DNA of 64,000 nucleotides. Source: Winogradskyella vidalii (GTDB lineage Bacteria > Bacteroidota > Bacteroidia > Flavobacteriales > Flavobacteriaceae). The position numbers and the translations under genes were made by a program. Where the stretch lies: the NCBI RefSeq assembly GCF_013403955.1, contig NZ_JABFDG010000004.1:1-64000 (forward strand), read 5' to 3'. Positions 27,633 through 36,883 of this stretch are shown in pieces (position 1 is the stretch's first letter; each line of letters starts with the position of its first letter). The notes under the pieces are model-generated. The model did not search any database. It was not told the origin of the DNA and was given only the letters and a program-made list of their open reading frames with translations.

Positions 27633-28607
27633 TTAATCTTGGATAATAGCTTTATAACTATAACCAAAATCCTCAGGTAGAACAACATAATCTGTACCTA
27701 AAGCAATTCCATTACTAGCTTCCCATTGCAATGAATTTCCAGTAGAAGAAACCTTTGGTAAAACAAAATTAGATAAATCATCATTTACACTAAAAGCCTT
27801 TTCGCCTACAGAAGTTAAACCAGCAGGAAAATCTACTTGAGTAATTCGATTAGCAAGAAAAGCACTATCTCCGATAGATGTAAGTGATTCAGGAAAATTT
27901 ACGCTAGTGATGCGATTATCTCTAAAGGCACTGTCCTCTATAGTTGTAATTCCTTCGTGAAAATCCATATGAGTTAGAAAGTTAACATTAAAAGCCATTT
28001 CCTCAATGGTTGTAATCCCAGCAGGAAAATCAACACTTATAAGCCGGTTGTTCTGAAAAGAAAAACTCCCTAAAGAAGTAAGTCCGGCTGGCAAATCTAC
28101 ATTGATTAAACTATTATCTCTAAAAGCACCATGCCCAATAGACGTTAGCCCTTTAGGTAAATCGACACTGATAATGTTATTTGACTCAAAAACACTTTTA
28201 TTAAGAGAGGTAAGCCCTTTTGGCAAAGTTACGCTAGTAATGCGATTGTTCTGAAAAGCACTATCTCCAATAACCATTAGTCCATCCGGAAAATCTATAC
28301 TAGTTAGACGATTATTTTTAAAAGCACTGGATCCAATGCTTTTAAGCGCTGCAGGCAAAACAACACTGCTTAGGTTTTTACCTTTAAAAGCATCTTCACC
28401 AATTTCGGTAATAACTTGCCCTTTAAGCTTTTTTGAAATAATAATATCGGGTTGAAAATTATCACCATCACTGTTTGTAAGTGTTGAGGATGTAATAACC
28501 CCATTTTCTACCGTTACATCATTAGCTGTAAGTGTGTATGGTGTTTGCGACTGCCCCATTAGGACGAATGCAAACAAAACGATTGTACTTAATATAATTC
28601 TACTCAT
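27633..28607 (-). CDS. Secreted leucine-rich repeat protein (BspA/LRR_5 type)
   Basis: 324 residues. The signal peptide ends near GQSQ (residue 21). From about 65 to 275 there are nine or ten 23-residue repeats of the form LTSIGDSAFxxNRITSVDFP, the BspA-like LRR_5 pattern, which builds a solenoid for protein or glycan binding. The C-terminus (GIALGTDYVVLPEDFGYSYKA) is a short capping segment, and no type IX secretion sorting domain follows. It is an unusual member of a polysaccharide locus. It stands alone with long gaps on both sides, so regulation with its neighbours is uncertain. Confidence 0.85.
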   Translation of the reverse strand: MSRIILSTIVLFAFVLMGQSQTPYTLTANDVTVENGVITSSTLTNSDGDNFQPDIIISKKLKGQVITEIGEDAFKGKNLSSVVLPAALKSIGSSAFKNNRLTSIDFPDGLMVIGDSAFQNNRITSVTLPKGLTSLNKSVFESNNIISVDLPKGLTSIGHGAFRDNSLINVDLPAGLTSLGSFSFQNNRLISVDFPAGITTIEEMAFNVNFLTHMDFHEGITTIEDSAFRDNRITSVNFPESLTSIGDSAFLANRITQVDFPAGLTSVGEKAFSVNDDLSNFVLPKVSSTGNSLQWEASNGIALGTDYVVLPEDFGYSYKAIIQD

Positions 28608-28994
28608 AATATTTATTAGTTTAAAATTTTTAAACCAGGCTATTTTTAAATGATTTCAACTCAAAAATTTTACATTTTTTTGTTTAAAAATTAGATGTGA
28701 AGTACTAAAACACTTCATACAAACTAACATTGAATATCTAATCATTTTTAAATTAAATTATTCAATTCAAACGAGTAGCCTGAACTATGTATCAACTAGA
28801 AACATTTTAGACAGCATCTATATTGTCTACGATTCCGCACCTAAATTCCCTACAGCACGACATTATACGCCATTATTGTTCTGAATAACAATCAATTAAA
28901 ATTAATTATGTTTCTTTGTCTTAATCAAAAACACCTTTTAAAGATTAATTTAAGGTTGATTTTTTTAATTTAATGTATGGCTATAAATTGGCTA
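28608..28994. other. Intergenic region upstream of the LRR gene
   Basis: 387 bp of AT-rich DNA between the SDR gene and the LRR gene. I saw only a short inverted repeat, ATTGTT / AACAAT at 28875-28892, and no operator of the TTGG-CCAA type. Confidence 0.6.
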
Positions 28995-29747
28995 TTAACT
29001 AAAAGCTAAACCTCCATTAATATCTACATTATTACCAGTAATAAATGAGGCTTCATCACTAGCTAAATACGCTACTAAATCAGCAACTTCTTCAGCAGAA
29101 CCTTCTCTTCGTAATGGTGTACCATTGGCAACATTTTTACGCACTTCATCCTTTGTAAAATCATCATGGAATTTTGTTGCAATCATTCCAGGACAAACAG
29201 CATTAATTCTAATTCCTTGTGGTCCTAATTCTTTAGCCCAGTTTCTTGTTAATGTCATCACGGCACCTTTAGATGCTGCATATATTACAGAACCTGCACC
29301 ACCACCATCTCGACCAGCTTGAGAAGCAAAATTCACTATTGAAGCGCCTTTCTCCATCAAAGGTTTAAAAGCCTGTGTTACAAATACGGTGCCTTTAAAG
29401 TTTACATCCATTACCAAGTTATAGAATTTTTCATCTAATTCTTCGACTGTTTTTCTGGCAAACAAACCTCCGGCAACATTCACCAAAACATCAACTTTTT
29501 CTCCATATGCCTCTTTAGTTTTAGCAACCATATTATTGATGTCTTCTTGCTTAGTTACATCACCGTAAACAGCAATTGCTTCTCCACCAACAGCATTAAT
29601 GGCTTCCATAGTTGCATCTCTGTCTGCTTCACTATCAAAATAATTCATAACAACTTTAGCACCTTCTTTAGCTAATTTTACACATACTGCACGACCTATA
29701 TCGCGACCACCGCCTGTTACAACGGCTACTTTACCTTTTAAATTCAT
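28995..29747 (-). CDS. Short-chain dehydrogenase/reductase, probable uronate-pathway reductase
   Basis: 250 residues, classical SDR. The cofactor loop is VTGGGRDIGRAV, followed by NVAGG near 90, catalytic Ser in ASQAGRDGGG, and YAASKGAVMTLTR (Tyr and Lys) near 160. The C-terminus GNNVDINGGLAF is typical. In alginate loci such enzymes reduce 4-deoxy-5-hexoseulose uronate (DEH) to 2-keto-3-deoxygluconate; similar proteins act as KduD-type dehydrogenases. It lies 66 bp after the first FadR-type regulator and is probably co-transcribed with it. The DEH reductase role is inferred from context. Confidence 0.85.
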   Translation of the reverse strand: MNLKGKVAVVTGGGRDIGRAVCVKLAKEGAKVVMNYFDSEADRDATMEAINAVGGEAIAVYGDVTKQEDINNMVAKTKEAYGEKVDVLVNVAGGLFARKTVEELDEKFYNLVMDVNFKGTVFVTQAFKPLMEKGASIVNFASQAGRDGGGAGSVIYAASKGAVMTLTRNWAKELGPQGIRINAVCPGMIATKFHDDFTKDEVRKNVANGTPLRREGSAEEVADLVAYLASDEASFITGNNVDINGGLAFS

Positions 29748-29813
29748 TTTATTTTCAATTTTATTAATATTTATTTTTATATAAATTCTGAATGTAAATA
29801 TTAATGTTAAACT

Positions 29814-30539
29814 TTATTCTTCATTTTCTTTGTAATTATCACAGTATTGAAACAACTTATTAAAATGTTTTCTCATTGTTTCTTCTGCTAGTTGCGGATC
29901 TTGAATTTCAATTGCTTTATAGATTTCTTCATGTTCTTTAATTCTTAACGCATCTAAATGATTATAATCTGTATGATATTTTTTAAAATCAACAATTATT
30001 TGAGGTGTAATGGCTATCATAATTTGATTTATAGTAACATTACCACTTGCCCTTGCAATTGCTAAATGAAACAATAAATCTTCTTGAACAGCATCTTCTC
30101 CTTTTAATAATTTAGAGTTATGAGCATCTAAAGTTCTTTTTATCTTTTCTAAATCTTCTTCGGTACGAATTTCTGCTGCCAGCTTTACGGCCTTTAATTC
30201 TAACAAAATTCTGGTTTCTACTAAAGATTTAAAATTTGGTAAACCAAGGCTTAAAATATCATCAATCATCCCATTCATTGCTATTTGACCAATATTTGCA
30301 AGGAATGTTCCACTTTGTGGCATCGATCTTAATATGCCATAAGACTCTAGTTTAAGAATTGCAGTTCTAATACTTCTTCTACTGACACCAAAATTTTCTG
30401 CCAATATTCTTTCAGGAGGTAATTTATCTCCTGGCTGCAAATGCTTCTCGATTATTAAATCTCGTATTTGAGAAATTAACTTACTGACACGTGCTGTTAT
30501 CTTCTGATTTTCGTTTTTAGAAAGTATATCTAAGTTCAT
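29814..30539 (-). CDS. FadR-type GntR transcriptional regulator 1
   Basis: 241 residues from the ATG at 30539; the longer frame begins inside the operator palindrome and is not the real start. The winged helix at the N-terminus contains LQPGDKLPPERILAENFGVSRRSIRTAILKLESYGIL (residues about 30-70, GntR signature). The FCD ligand-binding domain follows, with Asp and His metal ligands in the EDLLFHLAIARASGN region near 155 and HEEIYKAI near 205. A single operator TTGGTGCACCAA lies 16 bp upstream, implying autoregulation. It is a close paralogue of the regulator at 41949. Confidence 0.9.
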   Translation of the reverse strand: MNLDILSKNENQKITARVSKLISQIRDLIIEKHLQPGDKLPPERILAENFGVSRRSIRTAILKLESYGILRSMPQSGTFLANIGQIAMNGMIDDILSLGLPNFKSLVETRILLELKAVKLAAEIRTEEDLEKIKRTLDAHNSKLLKGEDAVQEDLLFHLAIARASGNVTINQIMIAITPQIIVDFKKYHTDYNHLDALRIKEHEEIYKAIEIQDPQLAEETMRKHFNKLFQYCDNYKENEE

Positions 30540-30554
30540 ATTATTTAAAATAAA

Positions 30555-30566
30555 TTGGTGCACCAA
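30555..30566. promoter_or_regulatory. Single GntR-type operator, regulator gene 1
   Basis: Perfect palindrome TTGGTGCACCAA, 16 bp before the regulator start codon. Unlike the three other sites of the locus it has no adjacent partner palindrome. Confidence 0.75.
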
Positions 30567-30627
30567 TATGGAACAGTAAAAATATCAAATAAGTTCTAGC
30601 TGCAAAAACATACAATCTTTAATAAAT

Positions 30628-30677
30628 GTTAAAAGTTCACCCGACCCATTGCACATCGGGTCGGATAACCTTTTAAC
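30628..30677. terminator. Two-tier hairpin between susD and the regulator gene
   Basis: Outer arms GTTAAAAG (30628-30635) and CTTTTAAC (30670-30677), a symmetric 5+5 internal loop, then inner arms CCGACCC (30641-30647) and GGGTCGG (30658-30664) around a 10-nt loop. It lies 26 bp after the susD stop. GC-rich inner arms with CTTTTAAC on the minus strand suggest a terminator or attenuator for the susCD transcript; the U-tract is short. Confidence 0.6.
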
Positions 30678-30702
30678 TCATTTAACAAATAAAAACATCT
30701 TC

Positions 30703-32082
30703 TTAATATCCTGAATTTTGGGTGATTACACCTTGACTAACATCAATTTCTCTTTGAGGTATAGGTAATAATAAATCATCTTCAGTAACTGGAACTCCTA
30801 AATGGTTAGACATTACAGAAACAAGGTTTCCATAGCGTTGTAAATCAAACCATCTATGCCCTTCAAAGGCAAGTTCAAATCTTCGTTCGTCTCTAATGGC
30901 TTGTTCAAGTTCTGATGCATTTGCAAAATCACTTAACACATAAGGCGCTAAATCTTCTCTTGCATGAACTTTATTTAGCTCATCAATTGCAGGCTGCATA
31001 TTAGCATCACCATTTTCTTCATTTAATATTTCAGCATACATTAAAATAATATCTGCTAACCTTAATACGACCCAGTCGTTATCTCCCTCGTATTCAACAG
31101 CGTAATCAGGATCATATTTAATCGTTCTATTTTCTACTCCAATAACTGCTAAAGTAGCATCATGTCTATCACCTGCAGGAGAAAGATCCATATGTTCTTG
31201 AGTTGGGACATAACCTGTTCCGTCTATTAACAAATGATAAGAGAACCCATTTCCTTCTCCGTTTGATGCAGACTTATAACCTACCGAAAATAAAATTTCA
31301 TTGTTACTTTCATTGGTAACGGAGAATACATCTATAACCGTTGGCTCTAATGTATAACCAGCACTTAAAATTTCTTCTAAAAGACTTTTGGCTGAAGAAT
31401 TATTTCCTAATGTTAAATACACTTTTGCTAATATACCTTTGGCAGCACCTGAGGTAGCTCTACCTACCTCATTAGTTTCTGGCAATAAGCTTATAGCATC
31501 AGATAAATCTGCAATAATTTGATCATAAATTATTGAAGTCGATTGTCTTGTTAAATCTGGAAGATTTTCGGTAGAAAGTGTTGCTGTAGTTGTTAATGGG
31601 ACGTCACCAAACAACCTTACTAAATTAAAATACGTTAAAGCTCTAACAAATTTTCCCTCCCCTTCAAATTTATTTCTTGTGCCTTCGTCGTTGATTACAT
31701 CTAAATTAGCAATTAGATTATTGGTTCTTGAAATAGTGAGGTAACAATTCTGCCAAAAATCTAGAGTAATATCACTTGTTGGTAACATATTTAAATTTTC
31801 CGCTCTTCCCCATTCGCCTTCTGATAATAGAATAGTCAAATCATCACTTCTTACATCAGTTAAACTCCATAAACCACCGGGTGCAGATTGTCTTGAATAA
31901 CTATGTTGTAAACCGTCGTAAACTCCTGAAACTATAGTTTCAATTTCAGCTTCGTTAGTATAAAAACCATCGTTTGGCACTTGCGACTCTGGAAGCAAAT
32001 CTAAATCAGAGCAACTTAACACACTAAATATGGCAAGTAAAACGCCCCATCTTCTTATTGTTTTTTTATATATTTTTTTCAT
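30703..32082 (-). CDS. SusD-like glycan-binding lipoprotein
   Basis: 459 residues. The lipoprotein signal ends IFSVLSCSDLDLLPESQ. N-terminal helices contain FYTNEAEIETIVSGVYDGL, and the C-terminal RagB/SusD signature is RFELAFEGHRWFDLQRYGNLV near 400. The end, LLPIPQREIDVSQGVITQNSGY, is typical. It is an outer-membrane surface protein that binds oligosaccharide and lids the TonB-dependent transporter. It lies 16 bp after susC and partners it. Substrate is inferred as alginate from the neighbouring lyases. Confidence 0.95.
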   Translation of the reverse strand: MKKIYKKTIRRWGVLLAIFSVLSCSDLDLLPESQVPNDGFYTNEAEIETIVSGVYDGLQHSYSRQSAPGGLWSLTDVRSDDLTILLSEGEWGRAENLNMLPTSDITLDFWQNCYLTISRTNNLIANLDVINDEGTRNKFEGEGKFVRALTYFNLVRLFGDVPLTTTATLSTENLPDLTRQSTSIIYDQIIADLSDAISLLPETNEVGRATSGAAKGILAKVYLTLGNNSSAKSLLEEILSAGYTLEPTVIDVFSVTNESNNEILFSVGYKSASNGEGNGFSYHLLIDGTGYVPTQEHMDLSPAGDRHDATLAVIGVENRTIKYDPDYAVEYEGDNDWVVLRLADIILMYAEILNEENGDANMQPAIDELNKVHAREDLAPYVLSDFANASELEQAIRDERRFELAFEGHRWFDLQRYGNLVSVMSNHLGVPVTEDDLLLPIPQREIDVSQGVITQNSGY

Positions 32083-32098
32083 AAGTATAAAATTTTAA

Positions 32099-35000
32099 TT
32101 AAAACTTAGCATTAATTCCTATTGCAATAGTTCGCTGAACCGGATGTGCTCCCCTTTGGTATCCTGATACTAGTGGATTATCCGAATAAGTGCCCGCAAA
32201 CGTTGTAGCTTCTGTAGAAGCCTCAGGATTAAAACCTGTATAACTTTTTCCTGTAATAAATATTAAATTAGATCCTGTTAAGTAAAATCTCATACTAGAT
32301 AAGCCTATTTTATCATTAAACTCCGAAGGAAGCGTATATCCTACCGTCATGTTTCTTAAACTAAAATATGAAGCATCTTGAACGTTTGCATCAGAATTTG
32401 AACGTATAACCAATCTATCTTTATCTGCTTGAGGTAAGTCAAACCCGTCTACACTTTCATTGGCATATTGGGAATTTTCATAATAAGAATCTATATTAAA
32501 GACTTCTGCACCATGTGAACCTTGAAAAGTTACTGCAAAATCGAAATTTTTATATTCTAAGTTATTTGTTAATCCCCAAGTAAAATCTGGATATGGACTC
32601 CCCAAAACTGTTTTATCATTTTCATCTATAACCCCATCTCCATTTAAGTCTTTTGCATAAACAAAGTCTGTACTTGCATTAACAGGCCAGGTTGTATTAT
32701 GAGAACCGTAAGGCACCTCGCCATCTGATACATATCCGTAAAATTGAACTAGTGGACTACCGACTTCTGCTAAAAACTCGTTTGGTCTTTTAGGTTCTGG
32801 TACAGTTATAAGACGTTGTGTGCCTCCAAAATCTACCAACTCATTTCTATATCGAGATATGTTGAAGCCTGTACTCCAAGATAATTCTCCTGTGGTATTA
32901 ATGGTACTAAGGTTTAATTCAAAACCTTTATTTTCTACTTTACCTTGGTTATCTAAAAAGTATTCAAAACCACTAACATAAGAAAGGGGCACCTCTAACA
33001 AAAGATCTTCTGTAGATGTTTTAAACATGTCAAATTCTAATTGAATTCTACTGTTAAACAAGCCTACATCTAAGCCCAAATTAAGTTCTTGTGTCTTCTC
33101 CCAACTAAGATTAGGATTAGAAACATTGGTTGGAGCAAATCCTGTAGTTGCTGCTCCTCCAAGTATACTATTATTAATCCCCAATAATCCTATATGGCTA
33201 TAATCTCCAATTGTATTGTTACCAGTAGTACCTATACTCGCTCTTAATTTAAGATTATTTACAACGTCAGAAGAATTAAGAAAGCTTTCTTCTGAAATTC
33301 TCCATCCGAATGATGCCGATGGGAAAAAACCGTATTGGTTATTTGCACCAAATCTTGAACTTCCATCCCACCTAGAACTAACTGAAAATAAGTACTTATT
33401 ATTTAAATCATAATTAATTCTGAAAAAAGCGGAATTCAAAGCACTTTTACTTCTCGTTGAAGTGCCTCCAGATAAAAGCCCGCCATTTACTGTATGAATA
33501 TAATCTATCACAAAATTATTCGCTGCTACACTCGAATTTGTAACACTTGTAACCTGTGTTGAAACACCTGCTACAACATTTAATTGGTGTATGTCATTAA
33601 TTGTTTTATTATAAGTTAAAACATTCTCATTTAACCAATCAATAATTTTAGTGGTGTTATAATGTGCAAGAGTTACGTCTGCGCCTTCTCTACTTACGAT
33701 AGATGACAAATAACGTTGGTCTTCTAATTGATCCATATAACCTCCAAAACTAGTTTTTAAAGAAAGTTCATCCGAAAAATTAATTTTTAAATAAGCGTTA
33801 GCAAAGCCTTCAATCCTATTAATGGTATACCACTCTCCTTCTAACATTGCAATAGGGTTATAATCACTCTGCTCTCTAAGTCGAATTCCTGTATAATTTG
33901 GATTTCTTCCTATATCAAAATCATTTTCATGTGCGTATTCTCCAATCTCTTTTCCTGTAATGGCGGCAGTTGCAGCATTGTGATACACTGGAACCCATGG
34001 AGCTGTTCTAAATAACTGATGATTTTCTCTATTAACTTTTCTAGTCTCACTATAGGTAGGATTAATATTTATACCCAGTTCTAACCAATCGTTAGCTTTA
34101 ACATCTACATTGGCTCTGAAACTATATTTAGTATAATCATTTGTAAGCATTATCCCTTCTTCATCTGTATAGTTAGCAGAGAAAAAATAATTAACATTTT
34201 CTGTTCCACCAGAAGCACTTAGCTGATGATTCATTATGTAACCTGTTCTGTAAATTTCATCGTACCAGTTAGTATTAGTTCCAAAGCTTTCTGCTAAATT
34301 AATTTCATCTAAGTCAGTACCACCCTGAGAAATAACATAATCTTTCCATTCTCCAATAGTTGGAAATTTATTTAGACTAGAGCTTATAGGGTTTTTGTCT
34401 AAGTTATCTCGAATCCCATTTTTAAACCCTCCATAAACATTATACTCTACCGTAACCTTACCCCTTTTACCTTTTTTAGTGGTAATAAGAATAACTCCCG
34501 ATCCTGCTCTAGATCCATAAATGGAAGCAGAAGCAGCATCTTTAAGTACATTTATAGATTCTACATCTTGCATATTAACACTAGATAAATCGCCTTGAAT
34601 TGGATATCCATCAACAACAATTAATGGTGAGTTTGATGCAGATATTGAAGACATCCCTCTGATCTGAATCTGAGCAGATTCTCCAGAATTACCACTATTT
34701 GTTTTAATGTTTACACCTGCCAACTGCCCTTGAAGTGCCTGACCTGCAGTTGCGGTAGCGACTTTAGATACTTTGTCTCCACTTACTTGAGAAACGGCTC
34801 CGATAGCATGAGATTTTTTCATAGCTCCATAACCAATTACTACGACCTCCTCTAATACTGCGGTATCTTCAACAAGCGTAATATTTAATTCTTTTTGATC
34901 ACTTACTGTAAGTGTTTGTGTTTTAAACCCTACATAAGAAATGCTCAAAACATCACCTTGGGTAACTTCGAGATTAAATTCACCATTAAAATCGGTTACA

Positions 35001-35158
35001 GTCCCTTTTGAAGAATCTACTATAACAATACTTGCTCCTGGAATTGGCATCGCTGACACATCATAAACAGTACCTGATATTTGATAACTTTGTTGTGCTA
35101 TTAATGTAAAGCTACATAGTAATAACACAAATATTGTTAGTTTTATTTTTAAATTCAT
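32099..35158 (-). CDS. SusC-like TonB-dependent transporter
   Basis: 1019 residues. The signal peptide ends near FTLIAQ (22). A carboxypeptidase-D-like regulatory domain (YQISGTVYDVSAMPIPGA to about 105) leads to a plug domain (LEEVVVIGYGAMKKSHAIGAV, IRGMSSISASNSPLIVVDGYP, SIYGSRAGSGVILITTKKG) and a beta-barrel ending in AIGINAKF. It imports oligosaccharide across the outer membrane using TonB energy, together with the SusD-like protein that follows. It is the first gene of its transcript. The upstream DNA has a related palindrome but no exact copy of the tandem operator. Confidence 0.96.
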   Translation of the reverse strand: MNLKIKLTIFVLLLCSFTLIAQQSYQISGTVYDVSAMPIPGASIVIVDSSKGTVTDFNGEFNLEVTQGDVLSISYVGFKTQTLTVSDQKELNITLVEDTAVLEEVVVIGYGAMKKSHAIGAVSQVSGDKVSKVATATAGQALQGQLAGVNIKTNSGNSGESAQIQIRGMSSISASNSPLIVVDGYPIQGDLSSVNMQDVESINVLKDAASASIYGSRAGSGVILITTKKGKRGKVTVEYNVYGGFKNGIRDNLDKNPISSSLNKFPTIGEWKDYVISQGGTDLDEINLAESFGTNTNWYDEIYRTGYIMNHQLSASGGTENVNYFFSANYTDEEGIMLTNDYTKYSFRANVDVKANDWLELGININPTYSETRKVNRENHQLFRTAPWVPVYHNAATAAITGKEIGEYAHENDFDIGRNPNYTGIRLREQSDYNPIAMLEGEWYTINRIEGFANAYLKINFSDELSLKTSFGGYMDQLEDQRYLSSIVSREGADVTLAHYNTTKIIDWLNENVLTYNKTINDIHQLNVVAGVSTQVTSVTNSSVAANNFVIDYIHTVNGGLLSGGTSTRSKSALNSAFFRINYDLNNKYLFSVSSRWDGSSRFGANNQYGFFPSASFGWRISEESFLNSSDVVNNLKLRASIGTTGNNTIGDYSHIGLLGINNSILGGAATTGFAPTNVSNPNLSWEKTQELNLGLDVGLFNSRIQLEFDMFKTSTEDLLLEVPLSYVSGFEYFLDNQGKVENKGFELNLSTINTTGELSWSTGFNISRYRNELVDFGGTQRLITVPEPKRPNEFLAEVGSPLVQFYGYVSDGEVPYGSHNTTWPVNASTDFVYAKDLNGDGVIDENDKTVLGSPYPDFTWGLTNNLEYKNFDFAVTFQGSHGAEVFNIDSYYENSQYANESVDGFDLPQADKDRLVIRSNSDANVQDASYFSLRNMTVGYTLPSEFNDKIGLSSMRFYLTGSNLIFITGKSYTGFNPEASTEATTFAGTYSDNPLVSGYQRGAHPVQRTIAIGINAKF

Positions 35159-35576
35159 TTGTGGTTTATTTAGTTAAATTAATTAATCATCAATACAGAA
35201 TATATATTGACATAAAAGATGACTAACACTTTATTTTACTATACTTTCATCTCAGAATTTCAACTCTATTTCTAAAATTAAAAAGTGATTTAGGTATAGC
35301 ATCACAAGTTTATTTTACTTCGATTTCATAAGAAGTAACCCAGAAATTATAGTTGCATAAGAACCTAACTTCATTTTAGATTTTAGTTTCATATATAAAT
35401 TATTTTGGTTTGTATAAAATGTAGCAATGTCCTGCCCACAACATTTTAGTGCACTAAATGTGTAGAAAAATTAAAGAATTGACTGTACAGTAAAACAATT
35501 ACATCTACAAGTAAATCAAATATTTAACTCAGGTAATTACTATAAATTAAAAATTAATAACACTACGAATAATTAT
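35159..35576. other. Intergenic region upstream of susC
   Basis: 418 bp containing the palindrome TTAGTGCACTAA (35446-35457). No exact TAnnTTTG box on the minus strand and no gene was seen. Confidence 0.6.
35446..35457. promoter_or_regulatory. Variant palindrome upstream of susC
   Basis: TTAGTGCACTAA has the same centre and length as the operator TTGGTGCACCAA but changes the GG/CC pair to AG/CT symmetrically. It lies 288 bp before susC. It may be a weaker site or the target of the second regulator. Confidence 0.4.
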
Positions 35577-36794
35577 TTACCAGCTCCATAGTGTACCATC
35601 TTCTAATCTACTAACTGGTAAGTAAGATCTGTTGTAAGGGTATTTTTTAGAGGCTTCTTCATCAAAATCAACTCCAAGTCCTGGTGTATCATCAATGTAG
35701 ATTTCTCCTTCTTTTAGTTTTGCTTTATATTTAAACACCTCATTTAATTCTGGTGTTCCAAATCCGATAAATTCTTGTACACCAAAGTTTGGGGCCCAAA
35801 GATCCAAGTGCATGTGTGCCATAAAACAAACAGGCGAAAGATCTGGTGCGCCATGTGGTGCCATTCTCACATGATATAGTGCTGCAAAATCTGCTAATTT
35901 TTTCAATGGGCTTATTCCCCCTCCGTGAGTTGCAGCTGTTCTAACAAAATCGATGTATTGATTTTCAATTAAAGGTTTTGCATCCCAAATTGTATTAAAT
36001 TTTTCGCCTAATGCAATTGGGGTCGTCGTGTGATTTCTTATAATTTTATAGCCTTCAGGATTTTCATAAGTAGTGGTGTCCTCCATAAACTTTAAACGGT
36101 ATGGCTCTAACATTTTTCCTAACTGTGCCGCTTCAATAGGTGTTAACCTACTATGGATATCATGACACAATTCAATATTATAGCCAAATCTTTCCCTAGC
36201 CGTTTTAAATAATTCTGGAATAAAGTTTAAATATTTTGTTGTAGACCAAACTTGTTCTGGAGGTAAAGGTCTATCACCTTGTAATTCATAATAATTTTTT
36301 TTGCCTTCTAGTGTGCCATAAGTTCCTGCCAAATTAGGAATAGAACATTGTAATCTTACAGCCTTATACCCTTCATTAATAGCGACCTCTAAGTTATTTA
36401 TAACCTCTTCTATTGTCGCTCCATTTACGTGGGCATAAACGGTTACAGCTCTTCTACTTTTTCCGCCTAACAATTGGTAAACAGGTAAACCTGCAACTTT
36501 ACCTTTAATATCCCAAAGCGCCATATCAATGGCTCCAATGGCTGCCATACTGATTGCTCCATTTTGCCAATAGGCTCCCTTAGCTAAATATTGCCAAATA
36601 TCTTCTATTTGATGTGGATCTCTACCAATTAAACATGGTATGACATGCGCTTCTAAGTAAGCAACAACTGCCAACTCTCTTCCATTTACAGTTGCATCTC
36701 CCAAACCATAGACACCTTGATCTGTGAAAATTTTTACGGTTACAAAATTGCGCCCGGGAGAACATACGTAAACTTTTATATCTTTAATTTTCAT
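35577..36794 (-). CDS. D-mannonate dehydratase (enolase superfamily)
   Basis: 405 residues, very like the ManD/RspA group. The barrel metal ligands are in ELCHDIHSRLTP (Asp), MEDTTTYEN (Glu) and LGEKFNTIWD (Glu). An active-site region HGAPDLSPVCFMAH has Ala after HG, as in the ManD sequences I can recall. The N-terminal capping domain has GDATVNGRELAVVAYL. It would dehydrate D-mannonate (some relatives D-gluconate) to 2-keto-3-deoxygluconate, the same intermediate reached from alginate. It lies 89 bp after the PL6 gene in the same direction and is probably transcribed with it. Confidence 0.88.
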   Translation of the reverse strand: MKIKDIKVYVCSPGRNFVTVKIFTDQGVYGLGDATVNGRELAVVAYLEAHVIPCLIGRDPHQIEDIWQYLAKGAYWQNGAISMAAIGAIDMALWDIKGKVAGLPVYQLLGGKSRRAVTVYAHVNGATIEEVINNLEVAINEGYKAVRLQCSIPNLAGTYGTLEGKKNYYELQGDRPLPPEQVWSTTKYLNFIPELFKTARERFGYNIELCHDIHSRLTPIEAAQLGKMLEPYRLKFMEDTTTYENPEGYKIIRNHTTTPIALGEKFNTIWDAKPLIENQYIDFVRTAATHGGGISPLKKLADFAALYHVRMAPHGAPDLSPVCFMAHMHLDLWAPNFGVQEFIGFGTPELNEVFKYKAKLKEGEIYIDDTPGLGVDFDEEASKKYPYNRSYLPVSRLEDGTLWSW

Positions 36795-36883
36795 ATTAAT
36801 GCTTTTAATTTTTTATACTCTTTCAGATCTACTTAACAAACAATATCATCTCAACATTGAAATCAGATCATAAATAGCAGTTT

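Noticed and set aside
29814..30566. Start codon of regulator 1 inside TTGGTGCACCAA (protein beginning MVHQF)
   Set aside because: The codons come from the operator palindrome. A second ATG at 30539 gives the usual GntR N-terminus. The same artefact occurs at 41580 for the kinase fusion.
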